Positions 10,501 to 22,400 of a stretch of 64,000 nt of DNA are shown here, piece by piece. The DNA comes from Astropecten irregularis (Eukaryota > Echinodermata > Asteroidea > Paxillosida > Astropectinidae). The stretch is from NCBI GenBank assembly GCA_963971285.1, contig OZ020244.1, positions 31,806,001 through 31,870,000 of the forward strand, in the 5' to 3' direction. Both the position numbers and the translations under genes were made by a program. The notes under the pieces are model-generated. The model was given only the letters and a program-made list of their open reading frames with translations, had not been told where the DNA came from and ran no database searches. Position 1 is the first letter of the stretch; every line of letters starts with the position of its first letter.

Positions 10501-11215
10501 GCCTACTGTATAACAAATTACAATCTGACAATCTGTCCAATACTTTCTCTTTAGAATACAGAAGATACAAATACATTTACTTTCTCTTCTCTAAAAACCG
10601 GAGCGAAGGTTACAGAAATAAATATATCCAAACGCACTGCAAACCAAAATATACAACATTTGTTTTAAAGATTTGAAGACAATAAAAGAAGAGAGGATAT
10701 TGGGCAATTTCCTGATTTAGGACCTGCAAACCAGGAACTTTCAGAAACGAAAATCCGATAATGTTATCAGGTACGGGGTCGGACGTGTACACATACACAC
10801 AGATTCTAAATCCATCAAGGTTTTTTTTTAGAATACCAGTGCTTAAACATACATAGACTTCATTTAGCCAACATGGTAGCTTTTAACATAGCCAAGTTTT
10901 CTCGAAGTAATGAGAATTTCTCACAAAACCAATCAGGAAACTTAAATAGTTAAAAAACAAATAAATGTGTTTCACTTAAAAACAAAATTCTTGTTGCTAT
11001 TTCAATGCAATAACTGCTGATTTCTTTTCGTTTCTTGTTTTTTTCTCAACAATTATTTTAACCACTATTTCACAGAATCTTCAACAGTTTTTATTAATTA
11101 CAAGTAGAACCTTGAACTTCAATTTGCATGGTCGGAATCCCATTTCTAAATATCACACATAACTACCGGTATTCAACAATGTATGAGCCATTTCCACCAA
11201 GTTTGGGTGCAAAGT

Positions 11216-11814
11216 GTTGGAGTTGAGTCCTCAAATCGAGTACAGAGTAATTACTCCAAGTACTTCAAGGGCTGAGTACGGTACTGGGCCGAGTCCGAGT
11301 CCAAAGTATCAAGTACAAGTACATTCAAGGTCAAGTACAGGGGGGGGGGGGGAGCAAGTCCGAGTACACATATATCACAGTCCGAGTTCACATTCGAGTA
11401 CATTCACAGTACCGATGCACAGAGCCAAAAAATGCAGTTTGTTTCACAAAGATGTTTACTGATGTTGGATGTTGTGCCACTCTTTTAAGAAAAGTTTTAC
11501 AAACTTTGCAAATGGCACTGTGCTGCTTACTCCACTTGATACTAAACTCCCGATGATCTTTACACTCCCATTGTACACGTGTATAATTTATCGGAAATCA
11601 CCAACATAATCAACCGTGAAATTTATAACAAATAGAAATTTGCACTAAAAAACAAGAAATTTGAACTAAATGGTAGAGTAAAATTAAGTACATGGAATTG
11701 AGTACAGGCCAATTAAGTAGATTTATTTTCAAGTACCGTACTTTTAATCAAGTACGGGCACAGTATTTGCATGTACTAGAGTAGTACTCGAGTATGAGTG
11801 CGAGTACTCCAACG
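11216..11814. repeat. ~600-bp element rich in GAGTAC, GTTGGAGT ends
   Basis: Begins GTTGGAGTTGAGTCC and ends GCGAGTACTCCAAC; many GAGTAC/AAGTAC motifs and a G12 run. A shorter relative at 2898-3084 (GTTGGACTGACTAG ... GTGACTCCTTACAAC). Confidence 0.5.
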
Positions 11815-11873
11815 CTAACAAATACTGAGCATGCCCCGAGTTGCATGGGTAAAAGTAACACATGCATGTAAAC

Positions 11874-12072
11874 AATAGCGCTCCGCACTAATGACGTCAC
11901 ACGAGTGACTTGGCCAGCGCGCGCATGTACCGTCCCTGGATGTCAGACAAACATTGACTCACACACGTAGTGTACACCATGCATGCACGCGCGCACACGC
12001 ACATCCACCACACGTTGCAATGTTTGTCTGAGATCCGGTGTGCTATTTTTAGCGCAAGTGCGGAGTGCTATT
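11874..12072. mobile_element. Foldback MITE (AATAGCGCTCCGCACT)
   Basis: Ends AATAGCGCTCCGCACTAATG / GTGCGGAGTGCTATT and inner arms GGATGTCAGACAAACATTG / CAATGTTTGTCTGAGATCC. Sister copy nested at 9221-9399. Confidence 0.65.
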
Positions 12073-12973
12073 CATTAGTACATTAACAGGGCCAATTTCA
12101 TGGCTCTGCTTACCATAAGCGTAGAATCAGTGCTTATGTAAGCAGAAAATTCTGTGCATAAGTTCATAGGGAGGAATTTCCGGTCATGTCAGTGCGTAGT
12201 TCACATAACTAAGGATTTCTCGCAATACTCGGCTAACATAGATATTTAGTGCTAAAGATAGTGGATCCTAGCTCAAATTCTGATGTAATTATGCAGAGCC
12301 ATGAAATTTGGCCCAAGTCCTCAAAATCAGAATGGAATCAACTTCTTCACCTTGTAAAGGAAATTACAAACATAAATTGGGAGGAATTACCGGTACAAAT
12401 GATACATTTCACTCAAAACAAAAAGGAACACCAATGCAAATTCTGCATGAACTTGGTGCAATGACAATAGCATAAATCCCACCACATATACAACAACACA
12501 CACAGTCAGTGCTGTCAACTTCCATACAAATACAGATACATATGTACATCAATCTTCTATTTTATACAGCAACGATTTGTACAATATTAAAAAAATACAG
12601 AATTGCATGAAAACTAACGGTATTCATTTGTGTCTTTAGGTGCATCTAGTGAGACAAAATAAAATGTATTTCCACAAAATGTCGCTTAGTTTAAGGTGGA
12701 TTCAATGTCCATTTTAAAGGCAGTACAGGTATAGAGGACTGATAAAGGCATTAATCACCGCTTAATTTGAACAAAAATTTGACAAATTGGAACGAATAGT
12801 CTCCTCCAACAGCCCAGTGTGGTCAGTCCTATATACTACAATCAAGATGTGCATAGCTTCTACCAAATAAAGTCTTCATTATCTACCTTTGTAAGCATGA
12901 CCACAAGATCATTGTGGGAGTCTGCCATTTTGAAATAAGAGACACCCCAGTCCAAAATAAGAGTACTGTAGAC

Positions 12974-13270
12974 TAGTGCTGTGCATTTTCGGAGCTTTTG
13001 AAAACCGGAAAACGCTTTGAAAAAATTATCGGTTGTCCGAGCTCAGATTTAGCTCCGTTTGTTTCTACTTGGCAAAATGAAAAAAAAAAAAAACGACTGA
13101 AATTCAAGTATGTATTATACAGTTTACACTTTTGGGGTTGTTTATTCATTGGGCAAACGTCAGTCTACTTTTTTAAATGTTGGTTTCGTTATACCGTTTT
13201 TGAAATTTTGAAACCGGATGGCTAGATCTAAAGCGGGAGCCCAGAAATCCGTTTTTAATGCACAGCACTA
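12974..13270. mobile_element. hAT-type MITE with 8-bp target duplication
   Basis: Ends TAGTGCTGTGCATTTTCGGA and its near inverse (CCGTTTTTAATGCACAGCAC then TA), flanked by perfect CTGTAGAC duplications (12966-12973 and 13271-13278). Non-coding interior. Sits just past the BBS2 3' end, and could overlap its 3'UTR. Confidence 0.85.
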
Positions 13271-13411
13271 CTGTAGACCAATACAGTGTAGCTGTTTAAT
13301 ACTACTTGCTATTAAAAACATATGCATTTTAATGTAAAACCTCTCTACTGTCTAGTATCCTGAAAGTAAGGGGGGAGGGGCATCTTTCATCCCGCCTACC
13401 TTGAGTCCTCA

Positions 13412-16400
13412 TCAGGAGGCTCCAGTCTTGATGATCTTGAAGAGAGCGCTAATGTTGTTTGTCTTGATGGCTTCTCGGCACGATGACACTACTTGGGTCT
13501 TGAATTTACCAACTGCCAGGGACACAAAAGGGGAGATACGCATTAAATGAGCGACGAGACAAGAGGAGATGAGACAAGATGAAAGGAGACGAGACTAGAG
13601 GAGATGGAGACTAGATAAGATTAGAGGAGATGAGATTAGAGGAGACGAGACAAGATGAAAAGAGACGAGACTAGAGAAGATGAGACTAGACAAGATGAGA
13701 TGAGACAAGATGAAAAGAGACGAGACTAGAGGAGATGAGACTAGACAAGATGAGATGAGACAAGATGAAAAGAGACGAGACTAGAGGAGATGAGACTAGA
13801 CAAGATGAGATGAGACAAGATGAAAAGAGACGAGACTAGAGGAGATGAGACGAGATGAGATTAGATGAGACAAGATGAAAAGAGACGAGACTAGAGAAGA
13901 TGAGACTAGACAAGATGAGATGAGACAAGATGAAAAGAGACGAGACTAGAGAAGATGAGACTAGACAAGATGAGATGAGACAAGATGAAAAGAGACGAGA
14001 CTAGAGGAGATGAGACTAGACAAGATGAGATGAGACAAGATGAAAAGAGACGAGACTAGAGGAGATGAGACTAGACAAGATGAGATGAGACAAGATGAAA
14101 AGAGACGAGACTAGAGGAGATGAGACGAGATGAGATTAGATGAGACAAGATGAAAAGAGACGAGACTAGAGAAGATGAGACTAGACAAGATGAGATAAGA
14201 TAAGATGAAAAGAGACGAGACTAGACAAGATGAGACTAGACAAGATGAGATGAGACAAGATGAAAAGAGACGAGACTAGAGAAGATGAGACTAGACAAGA
14301 TGAGATGAGACAAGATGAAAAGAGACGAGACTAGAGGAGATGAGACTAGACAAGATGAGATGAGACAAGATGAAAAGAGACGAGACTAGAGAAGATGAGA
14401 CTAGACAAGATGAGATGAGACAAGATGAAAAGAGACGAGACTAGAGAAGATGAGACTAGACAAGATGAGATGAGACAAGATGAAAAGAGACGAGACTAGA
14501 GGAGATGAGACTAGACAAGATGAGATGAGACAAGATGAAAAGAGACGAGACTTGAGAAGATGAGACTAGACAAGATGAGATGAGACAAGATGAAAAGAGA
14601 CGAGACTAGAGAAGATGAGACTAGACAAGATGAGATGAGACAAGATGAAAAGAGACGAGACTAGAGAAGATGAGACTAGACAAGATGAGATGAGACAAGA
14701 TGAAAAGAGACGAGACTAGAGGAGATGAGACGAGATGAGATTAGATGAGACAAGATGAAAAGAGACGAGACTAGAGAAGATGAGACTAGACAAGATGAGA
14801 TGAGACAAGATGAAAAGAGACGAGACTAGAGGAGATGAGACTAGACAAGATGAGATAAGATGAAAAGAGACGAGACTAGAGAAGATGAGACTAGACAAGA
14901 TGAGATGAGACAAGATGAAAAGAGACGAGACTAGAGAAGATGAGACTAGACAAGATGAGATGAGACAAGATGAAAAGAGACGAGACTAGAGAAGATGAGA
15001 CTAGACAAGATGAGATGAGACAAGATGAAAAGAGACGAGACTAGAGAAGATGAGACTAGACAAGATGAGATGAGACAAGATGAAAAGAGACGAGACTAGA
15101 GAAGATGAGACTAGACAAGATGAGATGAGACAAGATGAAAAGAGACGAGACTAGAGAAGATGAGACTAGACAAGATGAGATGAGACAAGATGAAAAGAGA
15201 CGAGACTAGAGAAGATGAGACTAGACAAGATGAGATGAGACAAGATGAAAAGAGACGAGACTAGAGAAGATGAGACTAGACAAGATGAGATAAGATGAAA
15301 AGAGACGAGACTAGAGAAGATGAGACTAGACAAGATGAGATGAGACAAGATGAAAAGAGACGAGACTAGAGAAGATGAGACTAGACAAGATGAGATGAGA
15401 CAAGATGAAAAGAGACGAGACTAGAGAAGATGAGACTAGACAAGATGAGATGAGACAAGATGAAAAGAGACGAGACTAGACAAGATGAGACTAGACAAGA
15501 TGAGATGAGACAAGATGAAAAGAGACGAGACTAGAGAAGATGAGACTAGACAAGATGAGATGAGACAAGATGAAAAGAGACGAGACTAGAGAAGATGAGA
15601 CTAGACAAGATGAGATGAGACAAGATGAAAAGAGACGAGACTAGAGGAGATGAGACTAGACAAGATGAGATGAGACAAGATGAAAAGAGACGAGACTAGA
15701 GAAGATGAGACTAGACAAGATGAGATGAGACAAGATGAAAAGAGACGAGACTAGAGAAGATGAGACTAGACAAGATGAGATGAGACAAGATGAAAAGAGA
15801 CGAGACTAGAGAAGATGAGACTAGACAAGATGAGATGAGACAAGATGAAAAGAGACGAGACTAGAGAAGATGAGACTAGACAAGATGAGATGAGACAAGA
15901 TGAAAAGAGACGAGACTAGAGAAGATGAGACTAGACAAGATGAGATGAGACAAGATGAAAAGAGACGAGACTAGAGAAGATGAGACTAGACAAGATGAGA
16001 TGAGACAAGATGAAAAGAGACGAGACTAGAGGAGATGAGACGAGATGAGATTAGAGGAGATTAGACTAGACAAGACAAGACAAGACAAGATGAGACAAAA
16101 AGAGATGACACTAGAGGAGACAAGATAAGAGTGGAAGGGATGAGACAAGACAGGACAAGACAACATGCGACAACACAAGAGCAGACCAGACAAGACGAGA
16201 AGAGATGAGATGAAATGAAATGAGATCACAGAAAAAAGAATTAACCTCTGACAGCTGAAAACCAATTGAAAAATGAACAAAAACAAAAATGACTGGAACG
16301 GTATTCGAACCAGCGACTTCCGGAATACCATAGCGGCACTCTTACCAACTGAGCTATCCATCCCTATATGTTGGTGGTGTCCCTAATAGTCAATTATCTT

Positions 16401-19400
16401 TCTTCGTTAATCCCGACACTTTCCCTCGTGGTTATTTGATGGATAGGTGAAAACCAAGACGGACAGACAGGCAAAGACATGAGAAAGCAGGTGGACATAC
16501 AGACAGCCTTTACAGAGTTGGCGTGACATACCCCTGAGTTGGCCGGCTTTCTGAATGGTCTGGTTGACCAGCTTAAGGCAGTTCAGAAGCTCCTGGTGAT
16601 TGGTACAGCGGATCTTGTAACCGTTAATCAGATCTCGGTTCAGATCAAACAATTCCATGTAGCCACGTCGCATATTCCTCCTGAATGATACAATTGTGAA
16701 ATAAGAAGAAGTCGTGAAATGGGAAAACAACAACAATATCAGTTGTCGTCGAAAATCATAAACAGGATTACAGACAGCAAAATAATTTTCAACACTAACA
16801 AACAGAAGCACTTACTAGACTTACAAGATAATGTCTGATCTTAAAGTCAGCTTTTGATTACTACTGTAAATATTTATTTCATTTTAAAATTTGAAATCAT
16901 TGAAAAGTGAACAAAGACAAATTGACTAGAGTGGGGATTGAACCGGCGACCTCCTGAATACCATACAGGTGCTCTACCAACTGAGCCATCCAGCCCTACA
17001 TTGGTGGTGACCCCAATAGTCAATTATCTTTGTTCGTTTGGGAGTCAGAAGCCATGAAACCATGCACACACCGCCATATCCCAGGGATCATTTCCCTGAT
17101 ACACGCAGCAATGCTGCAACCTGGGAACAGTACAGTTTTCAGTTTCCCTTGTGGTTATTTAATGATTTTAAAATTTGCATAGTTTTTATTGAGCGTCAAC
17201 ATTTGGCGGAATTTGCGCTATACAGGTGTCCCAAAAAAACCGCAACACTTGTGTCAAAAAACTATTATATAAAAATGAAACTGTTTATCACTTCAAGATT
17301 CAGATATGTGAAGAAGCTATGTCTTGGCTATCACCATATAGAATTTAAGCAAAATTCGACTAAAATTGAGTGAACAAACTAAGACTGAACTACCCAACCT
17401 CAAAACCTGATTTTCATCTTTCTTTCATACACATTATGTGTGTATTGACCACTATGCGTGTTATCCTTGCAAATGTGTTTTTAAGTAGTACTCTTTCAAT
17501 TGGTCATATTGTTGCCAATTTCAGCCCGATTATGCTCAAATTCTACATGGTGATAGCCAAGACATGGCTGCATCACATATCTGAATCTTGAAGGGATTAA
17601 CAGTTTAATTTTAACATAATGGGTCCCGACACAGTGTTGCGTTTTTTCTGGGACACCCTGTATTATTATCATTATTAATATTCTTGTGATGGCATAGACG
17701 CTAGTTCTATGACCATGCATTGTCTTACATGTCTCCCATCAGTCGAGCATCTTCTGCCCTGACCACCAGGCTGCGGATCAGGTTAGAATGATCTGCCATC
17801 TCAGCTGTCAACTTCTGTCTCACTGAATGAAACTCATCCACCTGATGGTAAAGAAAAATATTAAAAAAAACTCATAAATATTCACTTTGCCAGTTCTCCA
17901 ATTATGTTTTTCACTTTAATCAACGGTCTCCTAAAGTGCCTTTGGTCTCATTAAGCTACCTGCCTGGATGTGTAGTATTTATTTATTATTTTTAACTGTC
18001 TTGTTTTCTTTTTTATTGGGGCCTTCCTCAAAGTTCGAAATTCTTTGCTTTTAATACCGATAAATCGCCAAAAGTCTAGCTTACGGATTCCATGAAACAG
18101 ATTTTATGCAGTGTTTGTAAGCACAAAACTATGACGTAACGGATTCCATGAAAAATTGGGCCAAGGTGGTGTACTTGAGGAGACTCACACAAACCAGATG
18201 CATACAGGAGCAATGATTAGGACATATGATTTCCAAGGAACATTCCCAGGGCATGAAATCTCTTAATCCAAGGCAACATTTTGTTACGTTTAGAGTCATG
18301 CTCCCTAAGACACATCTGTCCTGGATGAGATTTTGGCTTATAACGGGTGGCAAGTCCCAACCTTAATCAGCACGCTCTTGAGCTCTTCCATGTGCAAGGG
18401 GAAATCTGCCGTGACTTGCTGGTCCTCGATTCCCAGGAAGTTGGCTATGGCCTGGATCAGATCGCCGGCCAAATCCATGTCATCTGTCTTGATTGAGAGC
18501 TGCAGTGTCCAAGGGAAAAAATGAAGAAGCAATTTGAAAAGTGAACAAAGAAAAATTGACTGGAGCACGATTTGAACCGGCGACCTCCTGTATATCATAC
18601 AGGCGCTCTACCAACTGAGCCATCCAGCCCTACGTTGGTGGTGACCCCAATTGTCAATTATCTTTGTTCGTTTGGCAGTCAGAAGCCATGAAACTTTGCA
18701 TACACTGCCATACCCCAAGGATCATTTCCCTGATACGCGCAGCAATGCTGCAACCTGGGAACGGTACATGGGGGATCAGTCAAAGATTTGGTTAGCTATC
18801 ATCACATCAATTCCCAAGATAACGTCTTCCTTGAGATGATGGTGGAAAAGCACTAATTGGTAAATCAATCAATCAGTGGGAGCATGCGCCGCGTCTACCT
18901 ACTAAGGCGAGTCTTACCAGGAGGTTCTCTCATAGAGAGAATTCGCCTGGCAGGATCACTCGCAGGGAATCTAGCCACATGACCATACAATCGCATCTGG
19001 CACTCACATATCATGCAGGTAATAGGTCTCATCTGACTCTCTCTGAATAACCTCTCGTGAGACACATGGTCCGACCAGCAGTACCCGTTTGACAAACTTT
19101 TGGGAATAGATTCGGTTCTGAATAAACTGGAGGTTTCAACTTGATGCTGCTCTGGCCAAGTATGCTCTGGTCACCTCTTCTGAGGATGTCCCTTCTAAAG
19201 ATGTTGCTGCCGACTGTATCTCAAAGAGCAGAACATACCGACAGGAACTTCCAGTTCAAACCTCTGGATCCTCTAGACATCCTTTTGATCAACCAAGCTC
19301 CTTCAAACAGCCTACCTGTCCATTTGTCTGCATGTTGATGAAAATCGGTCCGGAGCCTCGCAGCGACATGAAGCCGATGTTGAGTTCTCCCGTACAAGTT

Positions 19401-22400
19401 ATGTCCTCGTTCAACAAGAAATTCTGATTGATCCACATCAGTACCTGACATCCATCGACATAAACAAAAAAAAGAGGAGAGAAATCAGTCACCATTTTTT
19501 TCCTCTCAGGTTCACATTTTACAAACTGGGGTTTTGGGTTGGATATGAACAAACCCATATATTTCACAAGTGAAGAACCAAACACAAGACTTGTAATGCA
19601 TTACCCTTTGTACTCGCTCATTAACAGTGAGTGTGACAACGCTCTTAGGCTCTGGTGTATCCTGGGAACATGGTAGGTACATGGAGAACCTAGGCAGCTG
19701 CCTGGTCAACTCAAACACGTGGTACTGATTACTGCAAACAAACAAAAACAAACAGAGAGAAGTCATAGATCTGGGTTTATGCTCTACCCTCAGTGGTCAG
19801 GTTTGTTAAAAGAAAACACAACTTTTTTTTATATTCCTTTAAGGTAATATCATACTTTGGTTTTTATCAAAGAAATACAGATTCATGGGCAAAAATACCA
19901 AGACAGATACAGTAACAGTCATCTGTGAAAATTTCAGTCCCATACAGTGCCCACTTTTTGAGAAAACAGTGAAAAACAGCCACAGTATTTCCTAAGTCTT
20001 TTCTCTTTTATTTTTGAACTTTTAAAAGATCAAACAGATTTTCGGTCATTGTTTTACTCATTTCTGGATAAATACACCATTTCAGGCAGAAACATTTTAA
20101 TGGTTTCTACTACCATCATCTTCATACCCTGAAAGTTACACGTAAATCTGTGAACATTTCCGTTTTGGTCTCTTACCAAAGTATGATACAACCTTTAAGC
20201 AATATGTGACCAAGTTTTGACTTCTTTTAATGGCTATTTCCATTAACTTGTAACTGACAGGGATGAGATTGACCAATGATAAAAATGTCTGAAAACAGCT
20301 GACAGGGAGCATAACAAGTTTGAAATCTGAAAAATCTCCGAAACGGTTACTGTTCTTTGGTCAGTTTGTCCTCTGTTTTGACCTCTTGTTTCTTGTTCCA
20401 TTATGTTATCATATTATATTTGGTGTTTGTTGGGACTGTTTAATTTGTCGACTTCTTTTTTTTTCACTGCAGGTTTTACTCCTGCATTCTCAAACTGACA
20501 TTCCCTTCCCTGTCTGTTCCCACATAGGTTCCCTAGCTCATAGAGGCTGCGTTCGAGCGAGCTACTCGAGTATACTCCTGAGCGCTCGAACGGCCGGAGT
20601 ACGACACTCGGGTCAGCGAGAGTATACTCTCCAGATATGGGGAGTATACTCCTGCACTGGAGAATATTGCGTGCGCATCACACTCGTGTTACCGGGAGTG
20701 ACTGCTCGAACGCAGCCTACGTGACTGAGAATGCTTTTCTTAGAAACTGTACTTCACTTAATAACCAAAATGATTGCATGAAATGAAAAAAAAAAATTCG
20801 TTTTCAGCCCCAAAACAAATGTTGGTATTAAGAATTCAGACCTCGTTCGTCCTCCGACAAAAGCCTTGATGTGCAGGTCGACGGGGACATCCTTGGGCGG
20901 TACCACTTGGACCTTCACTGTACTGCCCAGATTCTGTGAATTCGGATGTCTGAGATGGGTGGAGAGAAAAGGCCAGAAAAACAGCAACAAAACAAAATCA
21001 AAGGATTGAAAAAGATCAACACAATGATTCAAAGCAAGTCTTCAATTTCACAAAGAAAGGGCAGAGTCTAGTGATTTCAGTGTTGGTCTAGTAAAGTGTG
21101 TACTGCACTAGTCAGGCTGTCTAGTGATTTCAGTGTTGGTCTAGTAAAGTGTGTACTGCACTAGTCAGGCTGTCTAGTGATTTCAGTGTCGGTCTAGTAA
21201 AGTGTGTACTGCACTAGTCAGGCTGTCTAGTGATTTCAGTGTTGGTCTAGTAAAGTGTGTACTGCACTAGTCAGGCTGTCTAGTGATTTCAGTGTGGGTC
21301 TAGTAAAGTGTGTACTGCACTAGTCAGGCTGTCTAGTGATTTCAGTGTCGGTCTAGTAAAGTGTGTACTGCACTAGTCAGGCTGTCTAGTGATTTCAGTG
21401 TCGGTCTAGTAAAGTGTGTACTGCACTAGTCAGGCTGTCTAGTGATTTCAGTGTTGGTCTAGTAAAGTGTGTACTGCACTAGTCAGGCTGTCTAGTGATT
21501 TCAGTGTCGGTCTAGTAAAGTGTGTACTGCACTAGTCAGGCTGTCTAGTGATTTCAGTGTGGGTCTAGTAAAGTGTGTACTGCACTAGTCAGGCTGTCTA
21601 GTGATTTCAGTGTTGGTCTAGTAAAGTGTGTACTGCACTAGTCAGGCTGTCTAGTGATTTCAGTGTGGGTCTAGTAAAGTGTGTACTGCACTAGTCAGGC
21701 TGTCTAGTGATTTCAGTGTGGGTCTAGTAAAGTGTGTACTGCACTAGTCAGGCTGTCTAGTGATTTCAGTGTGGGTCTAGTAAAGTGTGTACTGCACTAG
21801 TCAGGCTGTCTAGTGATTTCAGTGTGGGTCTAGTAAAGTGTGTACTGCACTAGTCCGGCTGTCTAGTGATTTCAGTGTGGGTCTAGTAAAGTGTGTACTG
21901 CACTAGTCAGGCTGTCTAGTGATTTCAGTGTGGGTCTAGTAAAGTGTGTACTGCACTAGTCAGGCTGTCTAGTGATTTCAGTGTGGGTCTAGTAAAGTGT
22001 GTACTGCACTAGTCAGGCTGTCTAGTGATTTCAGTGTGGGTCTAGTAAAGTGTGTACTGCACTAGTCAGGCTGTCTAGTGATTTCAGTGTGGGTCTAGTA
22101 AAGTGTGTACTGCACTAGTCAGGCTGTCTAGTGATTTCAGTGTGGGTCTAGTAAAGTGTGTACTGCACTAGTCCGGCTGTCTAGTGATTTCAGTGTGGGT
22201 CTAGTAAAGTGTGTACTGCACTAGTCAGGCTGTCTAGTGATTTCAGTGTGGGTCTAGTAAAGTGTGTACTGCACTAGTCAGGCTGTCTAGTGATTTCAGT
22301 GTGGGTCTAGTAAAGTGTGTACTGCACTAGTCAGGCTGTCTAGTGATTTCAGTGTGGGTCTAGTAAAGTGTGTACTGCACTAGTCAGGCTGTCTAGTGAT

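Larger units (their letters stand above)
8716..12965. other. Intergenic region between CUB/Ig and BBS2 genes
   Basis: No convincing exon on either strand. Holds TTAA MITEs, nested foldbacks, the GAGTAC element and simple repeats. The short open frames here fall inside repeats. Confidence 0.6.

Noticed and set aside
14716..16361. Long open frames rich in Ser/Leu within the pentamer array
   Set aside because: They follow the 55-bp periodicity in frame-neutral units and have no homology or splice context.
16270..16362. Functional tRNA gene (A and B boxes)
   Set aside because: Acceptor arms do not pair and the sequence occurs many times with a shared non-tRNA tail; it is a SINE.
18333..18524. 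Plus-strand open frame over BBS2 exon 14
   Set aside because: Antisense of a well-supported BBS2 exon.
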